Source: CAVQFB01 sp963711675 (GTDB lineage: Bacteria; Acidobacteriota; Terriglobia; Terriglobales; Acidobacteriaceae). From it: DNA of 64,000 nucleotides. The notes beneath the pieces are model-generated. The model did not search any database, was not told the origin of the DNA, and worked only from the letters and a program-made list of their open reading frames with translations. Made by a program: the position numbers and the translations under genes. The DNA lies in the NCBI GenBank assembly GCA_963711675.1, contig CAVQFB010000009.1:62001-126000 (forward strand), in the 5' to 3' direction. Position 1 is the first letter of the stretch. Each line of letters starts with the position of its first letter. Positions 9,488 through 18,521 of this stretch are shown here, piece after piece.

Positions 9488-9853
9488 CGGAATTGGCCTT
9501 TCGCCAAAACGTAGTTGTAGTTTTGAGTGAACAGCGAAGAAGGAAGCGAGCTTGGCATGTGTCACCGAATGCTGCTTGGCTCGAACTGGGGCCCAGTGAC
9601 CGTTAACCCGGAGTGGTACTACGAGAGCGTGCGTAACAGGGGAACGCAGGCGTGCAAGAGACGTTCAGAACACTAGGCTGAAAACCAGGACTCTCACAAT
9701 GGCACGTTGGTGGTGCGAAAGATTTGTCACACCACCCGGCGGGTGGCGGGGTGTCCCGCACAACGCGGTGTGCGTTGTGTGGGGTAAGTGAGCTGCAGAT
9801 GACAAAACCGATCCCGTGAACTAAGCTAGAATTCTCAAACCGTTACCACCTAA
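9488..9853. other. Intergenic, upstream of GloVer B and tRNA-Leu
   Basis: No gene is supported. It should contain the minus-strand promoter of paralogue B and the plus-strand promoter of the tRNA. A GC palindromic patch CACCCGGCGGGTG-like lies near 9733-9746. Confidence 0.5.
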
Positions 9854-9938
9854 GCCGGGATGGCGGAACTGGCAGACGCAGCGGACTCAAAATCCGCCGG
9901 TACTTGGTACCTTGGGGGTTCGACTCCCCCTCCCGGCA
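9854..9938 (+). tRNA. tRNA-Leu (anticodon CAA)
   Basis: Acceptor 5' GCCGGGA (9854-9860) pairs with TCCCGGC (9931-9937), discriminator A, and CCA is encoded (9939-9941). The anticodon arm GCGGA-CTCAAAA-TCCGC gives anticodon CAA. A long variable arm and the T-arm GGGGGTTCGACTCCCCC are present, as expected for a class II tRNA. 85 nucleotides without CCA. Confidence 0.95.
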
Positions 9939-9941
9939 CCA

Positions 9942-10308
9942 GCGTTGCTCTCTCCGTGCAAATACAAGCAATTACATCCGGTGCCGAGCCCTTCTCTGCA
10001 CTTTTGTGGCGGAAAGGCAGCACATTACCGTCGCCTTGACATCGTTCCCTCAGCACTTGAACAAGACTCAAAAGAAAACCGGGCGCAGAAACGCGACATC
10101 GGTAGAGCCTCGGAGAATCTGGCAAGAACTTTAGCGAAATAGGCAAGCCTCCGAAGATTCCGCAATCTACACTTTCATATCGGCGAAGCTGCCGGATTCG
10201 CACTCTCATCTGCGTGGTAGGCACCCAACATCGCGGAGGGTAGCGACGCGACTCTAAGCGAGCAAACGACCGATTCCCTCACTGCGAAGGCGCCTCGAAG
10301 GAGAAACG
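9942..10308. other. Intergenic between tRNA-Leu and aldo/keto reductase
   Basis: No convincing gene. Short frames running through the tRNA are artefacts. The last 40 bases carry the leader of the reductase gene with AAGGAGAAACG before its ATG. Confidence 0.5.
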
Positions 10309-11301
10309 ATGCAGAAACGCAAACTTGGAATAAGCAATTTGGAAGTGTCAGCCATCGGGCTCGGCTGCATGGGAATGAGCTTTTCTTATGGTCCGCCTCC
10401 ACCCAAGCAGGAGATGATCACGGTCATCCGGGCGGCCGTGGAACGCGGCGTCACATTCTTCGATACCGCCGAAGTCTATGGCCCGTTCACAAACGAAGAA
10501 CTCGTGGGTGAGGCCCTCGCTCCCTTCCGTGGGCAAGTGGCAATCGCTACCAAGTTTGGGTTCAAACTTGATCCGAACACCGGCAAACAGGCCGGGCTGG
10601 ACAGCCGGCCAGAGCACATCGAGGAAGTCGCCGAAGCCTCGCTCAAGCGCCTCCGTGTCGATACCATCGATCTGTTTTATCAACACCGCGTAGACCCGGA
10701 CGTGCCCATAGAAGACGTGGCGGGAGCAGTGAAGGACCTGATTCAGAAAGGCAAGGTGAAGCACTTCGGCCTTTCTGAAGCAGCGGCCAAAACTATTCGT
10801 CGCGCGCACGCGGTCCAGCCCGTCACTGCACTCCAGAGCGAGTACTCGCTCTGGTTCCGGGACCACGAGAAGGAAGTGCTGCCCACCATCGAGGAACTCG
10901 GGATCGGATTGGTGGCCTACAGCCCTCTGGGCAAGGGCTTTCTCACCGGAAAGATCGACGAGAACACCACGTTCGACACTTCCGACTTTCGCAACATCGT
11001 CCCTCGCTTTACGCCCGAGGCACGGAAAGCGAATCAGGCATTGGTCGACCTGCTGACCAGGGTGGCGGAGCAGAAGAAGGCGACACCGGCTCAGATCGCG
11101 CTGGCCTGGCTGCTGGCGCGGAAGCCCTGGATTGTTCCAATCCCCGGTACGACCAAGTTGCGGCGACTCGAGGAGAACCTCGCAGCAGCCTCAATCGAGC
11201 TTTCTTCAGACGATCTCCGCGAAATCGAAAGCGCCTCCTCACAGATCAAGGTGCAAGGGGAACGCTACCCCGAACATTTGCAGCGCATGACCGGTCGCTA
11301 A
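10309..11301 (+). CDS. Aldo/keto reductase
   Basis: A 330-residue NADPH-dependent (beta/alpha)8-barrel oxidoreductase of the group that includes many stress-induced bacterial reductases. The catalytic tetrad is visible: D52 and Y57 in FFDTAEVYG, K82 in AIATKFG and H126 in LFYQHRVDP. The cofactor region is IPGTTKLRRLEENLAA near the C-terminus. AAGGAG lies 6 bases before the ATG. It starts a same-strand series with an F420-type oxidoreductase, a carboxymuconolactone decarboxylase-like protein and an AraC regulator, which suggests a regulated detoxification or aldehyde-reduction unit. The substrate cannot be told from sequence. Confidence 0.92.
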   Translation: MQKRKLGISNLEVSAIGLGCMGMSFSYGPPPPKQEMITVIRAAVERGVTFFDTAEVYGPFTNEELVGEALAPFRGQVAIATKFGFKLDPNTGKQAGLDSRPEHIEEVAEASLKRLRVDTIDLFYQHRVDPDVPIEDVAGAVKDLIQKGKVKHFGLSEAAAKTIRRAHAVQPVTALQSEYSLWFRDHEKEVLPTIEELGIGLVAYSPLGKGFLTGKIDENTTFDTSDFRNIVPRFTPEARKANQALVDLLTRVAEQKKATPAQIALAWLLARKPWIVPIPGTTKLRRLEENLAAASIELSSDDLREIESASSQIKVQGERYPEHLQRMTGR

Positions 11302-11356
11302 AAGATCGACGAACGCGCTCACAGCTTCACCTATCACAAAAACGAGATTAAGCCGT

Positions 11357-12001
11357 ATGCGAATTGGCATTCTGGGTTCGGGGTTGATGGGCGGCAAGCT
11401 GGGAACGATCTTTGCGCGAGCCGGACATGAAATCGTGTTCAGCTACGCGCAGAGCATGGACAAACTCAAGCGGCTGGCGCGCGACGCCAAAGGCAATGCA
11501 CGCGCCGGTACGCCGGGCGATGCCGCCAAGGACGCAGCCGCCCTTCTGCTGGCCGTACACTGGTCCCGCGTCGACGATGTGCTCAAGCAGGCAGGCGATT
11601 TGTCCGGCAAGGTGATTGTGACCTGCTCACTGCCAATGGATACCGGCAATACGAAACTCATCGTGGCCAACCGTTCGTCGGGCGCGGAAGAGCTTGCCAG
11701 GATGATTCCCAAGGCGCGGGTCGTCTGCGCATTCAACACCGTGCCCAGCGAAGTGTTTTTCGGCGTGTACGAATCCAGGCGCAAGGCCACTCGACCGAGC
11801 CTGGTGTACTGCGGCGACGACAAGCGCGCCAAGGGTGTGGCCGCTGAGCTGATCCGCGACGCGGGTTTCGATGCGGTCGATGCTGGTCCCCTGCGGATTG
11901 CACGATACACCGAGCCGTTCGCGCTGCTCGTCGCGCAGCTCGCGTACGAGGGCGAAGGTGGCCCGGAACTGGCGTATCGTTTCGAGCGGTTCGGGGAGTA
12001 G
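11357..12001 (+). CDS. F420-type NADP oxidoreductase (NADPH-dependent reductase)
   Basis: 214 residues with an N-terminal Rossmann dinucleotide motif MRIGILGSGLMGGKLG and a following basic region (YAQSMDKLKRLARDAKG) suited to NADP(H). The family reduces coenzyme F420 or other acceptors; no F420-synthesis gene is in view, so the real acceptor is uncertain. A conserved AFNTVPSEVF segment lies in the middle. It follows the aldo/keto reductase by 55 bases and probably shares its transcript. Confidence 0.8.
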   Translation: MRIGILGSGLMGGKLGTIFARAGHEIVFSYAQSMDKLKRLARDAKGNARAGTPGDAAKDAAALLLAVHWSRVDDVLKQAGDLSGKVIVTCSLPMDTGNTKLIVANRSSGAEELARMIPKARVVCAFNTVPSEVFFGVYESRRKATRPSLVYCGDDKRAKGVAAELIRDAGFDAVDAGPLRIARYTEPFALLVAQLAYEGEGGPELAYRFERFGE

Positions 12002-12038
12002 GCTGTCCCAGTCATCTGATATCGAAGGAGCAATCAAC

Positions 12039-12359
12039 ATGAGCAAAGAGCCTACGGCAGCCGCGAAGATGATCGGTGACTTTGCGCCCAAGCTGGTCGA
12101 TTTGACTGACCGCGTGCTTTTTGGTGAGGTATGGGAGCGCCCGGAGCTTTCAAAACGTGACCGTAGTCTCACAACCGTGGCGGCGCTGGTTGCTTTGAAT
12201 CGTCCGGATCAGTTGCGGTTTCACCTCGCCAAGGCTTTAGAAAATGGGCTCAAGAAGGAAGAGCTGATTGAAGCCATCACGCATCTGGCCTTTTATTCAG
12301 GTTGGCCCAATGCAATGAGCGCGATAATGGTTGCAAAAGAGGTATTCTCGAACCCTTGA
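12039..12359 (+). CDS. Carboxymuconolactone decarboxylase family protein
   Basis: 106 residues, the normal size for this AhpD-like all-helical family. Core RSLTTVAALVALNRPDQL and IEAITHLAFYSGWPNAMSA are typical. There is no CxxC pair, so an AhpD-type peroxidase role is not supported; members with this active site often act on small lactones or have unknown substrates. AAGGAG sits 8 bases upstream of the ATG. Its last bases overlap the likely TTG start of the regulator that follows. Confidence 0.85.
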   Translation: MSKEPTAAAKMIGDFAPKLVDLTDRVLFGEVWERPELSKRDRSLTTVAALVALNRPDQLRFHLAKALENGLKKEELIEAITHLAFYSGWPNAMSAIMVAKEVFSNP

Positions 12360-13312
12360 AGAGCAACGGCAAAACCACGGCTTCGTGGCGGGCAGGCCAA
12401 CTGGGGCCGAACCAGCCTGACACGGCGAAGTTGGCTCGCTGCATTGCTGCCTATGCCCCTCACGACGGTAGTTTTGGCCTACGCATCGTCGGTTTGCACG
12501 CCAGCCGCTTTTCCCGAACGAATACGGAATGTGTGCATGCCCTCCGGTTGCCCTCCTTGTGCATCGTCGCGCAAGGAGCGAAGACAGTCATCGTGGGGCA
12601 CGAGGTCTACGAGTATGACCCGTCGCTGATGCTCGTGTCTTCCGTTGCACTACCCGTTGCTGCCCAGGTCACGCAAGCCAGCCATTCTGAACCCTACCTC
12701 GCTTTAAGGCTGGACCTCGACCCCCATAGGATTGCCGAGTTGGTCATCAAGGTTTATCCGCACGGTTTGCCTCCCGTGCAGGAGAGGCGCGCTGTTTACG
12801 TCACTCCGGTCGACGTGAGCATTGTCCGCGCCGCAGTGAGGTTAATGGAGTGTCTTGCGCAGCCCAGCGACGCGGAACTGCTCGCTCCGCTGGTGATGGA
12901 TGAGATTTTCATCCGTCTGCTACGCAGTCCCATTGGTGTTCGCGTGGCTCAAATGGGCTTTGCCGAGTCCAGCGTGCACCGCGTTACGAAGGCGATTGCC
13001 TGGCTACGCGCCAACTTCTCCCAACCCATGAAGGTCGAAGACTTGGCTGGCCTGGTTCACATGAGTCTTTCCTCCTTCCACGAGCACTTTAAGTCCGTCA
13101 CTTCGATGAGCCCACTGCACTATCAAAAGGTGCTGCGCCTGCAGGAGGCGAGACGCCTCATGTTGTCCACCGTGATGGACGCGGGTACGGCGAGTCAACG
13201 CGTGGGCTATCTAAGTGCTTCGCAGTTCAGCAGAGAATACAGCCGCTTCTTCGGGAGTGCGCCTACCAAAGACATTGCCAGATTGCGTCAAGAAACTCGG
13301 CTTTCGGCCTGA
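12356..13312 (+). CDS. AraC-family transcriptional regulator
   Basis: About 318 residues: an N-terminal AraC type-II ligand domain (IAAYAPHDGSFGLRIVGLH onward) and a C-terminal double helix-turn-helix DNA-binding domain (MKVEDLAGLVHMSLSSFHEH, then VGYLSASQFSREYSRFFG). The TTG at 12356 overlaps the preceding stop and gives a normal N-terminus; an ATG at 12302 inside the upstream gene is also in frame. Regulators of this subfamily often stand beside the reductases they control, so the AKR cluster is the likely target. The effector is unknown. Confidence 0.85.
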   Translation: MKSNGKTTASWRAGQLGPNQPDTAKLARCIAAYAPHDGSFGLRIVGLHASRFSRTNTECVHALRLPSLCIVAQGAKTVIVGHEVYEYDPSLMLVSSVALPVAAQVTQASHSEPYLALRLDLDPHRIAELVIKVYPHGLPPVQERRAVYVTPVDVSIVRAAVRLMECLAQPSDAELLAPLVMDEIFIRLLRSPIGVRVAQMGFAESSVHRVTKAIAWLRANFSQPMKVEDLAGLVHMSLSSFHEHFKSVTSMSPLHYQKVLRLQEARRLMLSTVMDAGTASQRVGYLSASQFSREYSRFFGSAPTKDIARLRQETRLSA

Positions 13313-13321
13313 CCACTCAGC

Positions 13322-13872
13322 GTGATAGATATGACCGCACTCACGGGATGGGAGAACTTCTACGTGATCGTCGGATCGTCTGCCGGCGCGCTGATTGGAT
13401 TGCAATTTGTCGTCATCACCCTCATCGCAGATATGCCGGCCGCACGAGGTCAAGCGCAGGCGGCGACGCATTTGCTACGCCGACCATCGTTCATTTCGGA
13501 TCCGTGCTACTGCTGTCAGCCATCGTAAGCGCTCCGTGGCGCGGAGTCGCCAGCCCCGCAGTTCTTTGGGGCTTACTCGGCCTCACTGGGATCGTGTACG
13601 AAATTATCGTCGCTCGGCGTATGCGAATCCAGACCATCTATACGCCTCAGTTTGAGGACTGGTTGTTTCATGTTTTGCTGCCGTTCGCGGCTTACGGAAC
13701 GCTGCCGGCATCCGCCTACGCGGCTCGTTCCCGTGCACACGGGGCCATGTTCGGCATTGGGGCAGCGGCGCTGCTGCTACTGTTCATCGGCATCCATAAC
13801 GCCTGGGATGCTGTTACCTACCACGTCTTTGTCAATAAGCGGGGACGAGGAGAGGCCGAGCGGCAGCACTGA
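13322..13872 (+). pseudogene. Small membrane protein, one frameshift
   Basis: The N-terminal part from a GTG at 13322 (TGWENFYVIVGSSAGALIGL) continues in another frame after about 13470 (TPTIVHFGSVLLLSAIVSA, then FHVLLPFAAYGTLPASAYA). Joined, it makes about 180 residues with four to five membrane segments and the conserved beginning of a family of uncharacterised acidobacterial membrane proteins. A single indel, probably a sequencing error, separates the halves. Confidence 0.55.
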
Positions 13873-14208
13873 GTAAGTCATCGACAGCCAGCGTTGGTAG
13901 CTGCGCCGGGGAGTATGACCGGCATCTTCTATATTGCGGTCGTCGCGGCGCGGCTGGTTTTCGTCGTATCGTCGCCCGTCCCAACATCGGAACCAGGATT
14001 GATCTTCTCTTCCGACTCGCCGACTCGCAAGTCCGCTAAAAGTCCCCGACTTGTTTTCTGAGATTTCGTGAATTCCCGAGCTTTGGTGAGCACAAGATCC
14101 GTGCAAGTCTAGCTAAATCAGCAAGTTGGTTTTGGCGTCCGCGTTGCATTACCTCCCATCGAGCGACCCAAGCAGCAAACAAGTCGCGTAACGAAATCGG
14201 AGGATGTC
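13873..14208. other. Intergenic upstream of the secreted/DUF3300 region
   Basis: No gene is supported. GAATTCCCGAG at 14070-14080 matches part of the paired palindromes at 21664-21727, so it could be a related operator half-site. GGAGG lies before the ATG at 14209. Confidence 0.4.
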
Positions 14209-14640
14209 ATGAAGAAGATGAACGCGGCCCTGAAACTGGTTCTTATTGCTTTGCTGTCGCTGATCCTGGGCAACACGGCGTTTGCAGACCTGCCGCCCGA
14301 CAACGTGCAGGGAGACTGGACGATTTACTCGACCAGCATCGAGAACGGCGAAACGGTCGTTAAGCACGTTCAAATCGCGCAGTACGGCAACCGGATAACG
14401 GGATATTTCGAAGGCCCGGATCAGTCGGGTCCGATTCAAGGACGGGTCAATGGACATCACATCGACTTCAGCACCGTAACCCGGACCGTCTCACTTTTCG
14501 CGGACAGATCTATGGCGACAACATGTCGGGCGACTATGGAATTCACGGCAAAGCATGCGCCATGGCAGGCGGTACGCCCGGCCACGACTGCGATGGCAGT
14601 TCCGACCGGCTACCGGAGACCGTGTATCAAACTCAGCCGG
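14209..14640 (+). pseudogene. Secreted protein with N-terminal signal peptide, frameshifted
   Basis: The signal peptide is clear (LKLVLIALLSLILGNTAFA), followed by a small beta-rich domain (DNVQGDWTIYSTSIENGE, HVQIAQYGNRITGYFEG). Near 14490 the frame changes, after which TFRGQIYGDNMSGDYGIHG continues the domain, ending near a Thr/Pro/Ser-rich stretch. No stop or ribosome-binding site separates it cleanly from the DUF3300 region that follows. The two may be one secreted protein of N-domain, Pro/Ala linker and DUF3300 domain, or two adjacent genes. Confidence 0.5.
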
Positions 14641-16276
14641 TATTAACGCCCTCCAGCGCCCGGCTCCCGCGCCCGCACCTCAGCCTGCTCCGCAGCCCGC
14701 GGCACCCGAGACTACGGACTGCGCCACGTGCGGGCAACTCCGCGCCGGCACCGGCGCCCCTGTCCGTCGGATCAGCTCGACGCTTTGGTTGCTCCCATCG
14801 CGCTGTATCCTGATGCGCTGGTGGCACAGGTGCTCGCAGCTTCTGCGAATCCCGATCAGGTCGCATACGCAGACGACTGGCTGGCGCAGAACAAAATCTG
14901 ACGGGCACAGCGCTCGCGCAGGCTGTAGATCAGCAATCCTGGGATCCCAGCGTCAAGGCGTTGACGCAGTTTCCTTCCGTGCTGGACAACCTGGCGCATA
15001 ACCTCTCGTGGACATCGAACCTCGGGCAGGCATTCGCGAATCAGCAGGCAGATGTGATGGCAGCCGTGCAAAGCGATGCGCGCCAGGGCGCAAGCGGCAG
15101 GGACGCTGCAATCCAACTCGTCAGATCATCGGTCACTCAGCCGACTCCCAGCACGATTGTGATTCAACCGGCGAATCCGCAGGTCGTCTATGTCCCGCAA
15201 TACAACCCGACGGTGGTTTACGGCGCGCCCGTGGTAGTGCCGCTTTACGTGCCTCCGCCGCTGCCGTCGCTGCAGTCGGTCTCTACTTTGGAAGCTGGCA
15301 TCACGATTGGGGCCGTCTTCGGAGGCGGTGGGTGGGGCGGCGGCTTCGGCTGGGGCTGGCACGCCTGGAATGTGAACTGGGGCGCGCGGTGGGGGCGGCG
15401 GTTCGACCACCATCATCTACAACCACAACACCTATATCAATAACCACATTTGGAACAACAGGAACTACAACGGCTATCACCCGTGGGGAGGCGGAGCGGC
15501 CGGATCGCAAAACCATGCCTGGTACGGCGCCAACGGCACCTTTCACCCCGACGGCAACTACAAGCCGGGCGAAGACACGCACTATGGCCCGAACGGCGCC
15601 TATCACCCGAGTGGCTATTTCGGTCCTGATGGCGGCTTGCATCATGACGTTCCCGGCACCGGTCCGGCAAACATGCCCAACGGCGGGAACAACGGCAATC
15701 ATGGCTTGATCGGCGGAAACGGCGGCGTTGAGCACGCCGGTATCAGTCCCAATGGTGGAGCAGTGGGATCGCAAAATCATGCCTGGTATGGCAACAACGG
15801 CACCTTTCATCCCGACGGTAACTACAAGCCAGGTGAAGACACGCACTACGGCCCGAATGGCGGTTATCACCCGAATGAGTATTACGGTCCTGACGGCGGC
15901 CTTCATCCTGACAAAGGCACGCGGGCCGAGCAATCTGCCCAACGGCGGCAACAACGGCAACCACGGACTGATCGGCGGAAACGGCGCCGTCCAGAACACC
16001 AACGCTGGTAAGAACGGCCCTGGCGTCGCACCGAGTGGCGGCTATAGCAACAACGGACTCCTAGCAGCAGTCGCAACGTCGGCAGCACGGTCGGGAACGA
16101 ACAATCGTTCGCGCGGCCGAACAGAACCGCTCGCGTTTCAGCGGAGACGGTGCGGCCAACCGCACGGAAAGCAATCGCGGCCGCGGCAGCATGGCCGGAC
16201 GCCGCCCCCAAAGCGCATGGCCAGGCAACACGCACCCCTGAGCACCGCTCGTTCGGCGGCGGAGCGCCGTCGTTAG
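14641..16276 (+). pseudogene. DUF3300 domain protein with Gly/Asn-rich tail, several frameshifts
   Basis: A Pro/Ala linker precedes the DUF3300 core: DQLDALVAPIALYPDALVAQ, DQVAYADDWLAQNK, then LTQFPSVLDNLAHNLSW and STIVIQPANPQVVYVPQYNP. Between the first two parts and the rest the reading frame changes in an A-run (14894-14898), where one extra A would restore NKNLTG; this is what a homopolymer error looks like. After a Gly/Trp stretch (GGGGWGGGFGWGW) the tail holds two long repeats and ends in an Arg/Pro-rich region. DUF3300 proteins are exported envelope proteins of unknown function. At least four indels are needed to read it through. Confidence 0.6.
15502..16015 (+). repeat. Two-copy in-frame tandem repeat of 264 bp
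   Basis: The unit starting GGATCGCAAAA at 15502 recurs at 15766, a period of 264 bp or 88 codons. Encoded unit: SQNHAWYG.NGTFHPDGNYK, PGEDTHYGPNG, YGPDGGLH, then NLPNGGNNGNHGLIGGNG. The two copies differ mainly at silent positions, showing selection on the peptide. Confidence 0.75.
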
Positions 16277-16348
16277 GGCCTCGCAAAACAAATTGGTGAA
16301 TCGACATACATACAACAAGACATACAGCACTGTTAAAGGAGATTGAAA

Positions 16349-17310
16349 ATGGAATCGAATGCTGAACAAAACAGCGAAGTGGAAGCAAGTCGGTTGTGAT
16401 CGGAGTGCTGGCGCTCGCCGCCATCGCCATCCGGTTGTAAAGTTCGAAACCAAGATTGCGGCGCAAGCGCGGGAAAGCACCAGATGACTTTTCAGTCGCC
16501 GGCCGAGGCGGGTGCCAGCGCTGGCCAAGGCGGCAAAGACTGGCGATGAAGGAACCCTGTCCCAATTCTGGGCATGGACACAAACGCGCTCTTGAGACAG
16601 GAGATGAAGAAACGGAAAGGCGGCCATGGAAGCTTTTGCCTCAAAGTACGAGAAGATGAATCGTTGGGTCGACATGACCGACGGCAGTCGCGTTCTCTAT
16701 GTTGGAGCGGACAACTTCGCTTTCCCAGTGCCCCTCGCGAAAAATTCGTCGGGCCAGTGGTACTTCGATGCGGTAGCCGGAGCCCAGGAAGTCAGGGCGC
16801 GTGACATCGGGCGAAACGAACTGCTCGCGATGGACGCTTGCGCTGCCATCGCCAACGCCCAGGAGATCTACTTTGCCAGCCTGGGCGCGTCGCCAGAATA
16901 CGCGCAGCGCATCATCAGCACTTCAGGTAAGCAGAATGGGCTGTATTGGCCTGCATCGAACGCAAGGCCTTAGTCCGATCGCGAGCCTCAGCGAATTCCC
17001 GAAGTCCTCGCTGGGTTCGAATTCTCCGAAAGAGCCTTTTGTCATCGATGGCTACACCCTGCGCATCCTTACTGCTCAGGGCGACGATGCCCCCGGCGGA
17101 GCCAGCGAGTTACATGGTGAATGGGAAAATGACCGGCGGCTTCGCCAGTCTCGGCAACGCCTGTCGAGTACGCCGAAACCGGAATCATGACATTCATGGC
17201 CGGCCGCGACGGCATCGTCTACGAGCGGGATCTTGGGCCTGACACAGCCACGTCGGCGGCTTCCATTGAGAGAGTACAACCCGGACCAGAACTGGACGCC
17301 GGTCGAGTAG
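16349..17310 (+). pseudogene. DUF2950 family protein, many frameshifts
   Basis: Reading across frames gives a complete DUF2950 protein: start ATG 16349 with AAAGGAGA upstream, then FQSPAEAGAALAKAAKTGDE, GSRVLYVGADNFAFPVPL, FDAVAGAQEVRARDIGRNEL, SGKQNGLYWP, YTLRILTAQGDDAPGGA, VNGKMTGGFAS, FMAGRDGIVYERDLGPDTA and the terminal YNPDQNWTPVE before TAG at 17308. DUF2950 proteins are predicted exported proteins of unknown function, abundant in Acidobacteriota. At least five indels are needed; because every block is conserved, this is most likely an intact gene in error-rich sequence. Confidence 0.65.
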
Positions 17311-17452
17311 GTGTACTTATGGTCTGATGGCTCGACACGGCTGGGTACTGTGCTCCACAGCCCGAAGTAAGGGTTATCGCCCTCGAAGTAAGCGTTTGGT
17401 TCTATGTCCGCTGTCCTGCACTTGTAACACCGACCGATAGAAGACAGGGAAA

Positions 17453-17494
17453 GTCAGGTCGGGCTCTAAAACCCCGAGTTATTCCTGACCTGAC
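17453..17494 (+). promoter_or_regulatory. Leader hairpin before HEAT-repeat gene
   Basis: GTCAGGTC (17453-17460) and GACCTGAC (17487-17494) form a perfect 8-bp stem; the inner part has a smaller CGGG/CCCG pairing. It ends 10 bases before the ATG and lies against the ribosome-binding site (GGAG), so it could be an RNA leader structure, a terminator of upstream transcription, or a dyad for a protein. Confidence 0.4.
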
Positions 17495-17504
17495 GGAGTG
17501 TAAT

Positions 17505-18521
17505 ATGCGTGTTCGAAAGCCGATTACGAAATTATTTGCCGTATGCAGCCTGCTCATGCTCTCGTCTGCTTACTTGGGTGCCCAAGCTGTCGAGAAGGCA
17601 CAGGCCGTCCTCAAGGATGGTACTCACGAGAAGAGCGCCGAGAGAAGAGTTGCAGCCGTGCGTGTCCTCGGCCTCATACCCAAGGACCCCCAGGCGGTTC
17701 AGATGGCCGAGAGTGCGTTGAAGGATTCCAGTCCGCTCGTTCGATCGGCGGCGGCAACCGCGCTAGGTCAGATGTATGCCTCCGGGGCGGATGCCGAGTT
17801 AAGGCAGGCGCTCAACGACAAAGACCTGCACGTGGTGTTGGCCGCGGCGCATGCCCTGCGCCAGTTAAACGATAACTCCTGTTACGAGGTGTATTACGCC
17901 CTCCTGACCGGCGAGCGTAAGAGCAACTCGGGACTCATCAAGCAGGAGACACAGATTCTCCACGACCCTAAACAGGTTGCCGAGATGGGATTCAATGAAG
18001 GTATCGGATACGTCCCGTTTGCCAGCACTGGATGGGAGGCCGTGGAGACGATCATGAAGGATCGCAAGGATGGCGCGGCCGCAAAGGCTGCCCTGCTCTC
18101 GGCCCTGGCGACTGACCCGGACGCCCACACAAACGACCTACTCGTCACGGCGAGCCAGAACACCAACTGGGTGATACAAGTGGCGGCGCTCGAAGCGATC
18201 GCGAAACGCCAAAATCCAGCTCTTTCGCCCAAGATCGAGAAATTGCTCAACGATTCCAAAAACGAAGTCAAGTACACCGCGGCGGCGGTGATCATACGGC
18301 TGAACGATGTGGCCAAGGTCCGCCAAGCGACGGCACACGATCGGAGCGCGCAGCCCGGCAATCAGGCGGAGCAACGCACGGCTTGCGTGATTCCCGCTCT
18401 CGCGGCTGAAAGGCCGGCTCAAGGAGACACTGAATGTTCAGTCTGGTCCGCGAACTCATTCGTCCGTACCGTGGCACGCTGCTCATCATCCTGCTGGCCA
18501 TGCTGGTCGAGACCGCAATGA
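17505..18521 (+). CDS. Exported HEAT-repeat protein
   Basis: A signal peptide (LFAVCSLLMLSSAYLGAQA) precedes an alpha-helical repeat protein of the HEAT / PBS-lyase type: ALKDSSPLVRSAAATALGQM, ALNDKDLHVVLAAAHALRQL and a later ALEAIAKRQNPALSPKIEKL. Such repeats usually act as protein-binding scaffolds; no catalytic motif is seen. The frame overruns the start of the ABC transporter gene at 18434 by about 90 bases and its last 70 residues look unlike protein, so a frameshift near 18310-18340 probably hides the true stop. Confidence 0.65.
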   Translation: MRVRKPITKLFAVCSLLMLSSAYLGAQAVEKAQAVLKDGTHEKSAERRVAAVRVLGLIPKDPQAVQMAESALKDSSPLVRSAAATALGQMYASGADAELRQALNDKDLHVVLAAAHALRQLNDNSCYEVYYALLTGERKSNSGLIKQETQILHDPKQVAEMGFNEGIGYVPFASTGWEAVETIMKDRKDGAAAKAALLSALATDPDAHTNDLLVTASQNTNWVIQVAALEAIAKRQNPALSPKIEKLLNDSKNEVKYTAAAVIIRLNDVAKVRQATAHDRSAQPGNQAEQRTACVIPALAAERPAQGDTECSVWSANSFVRTVARCSSSCWPCWSRPQ

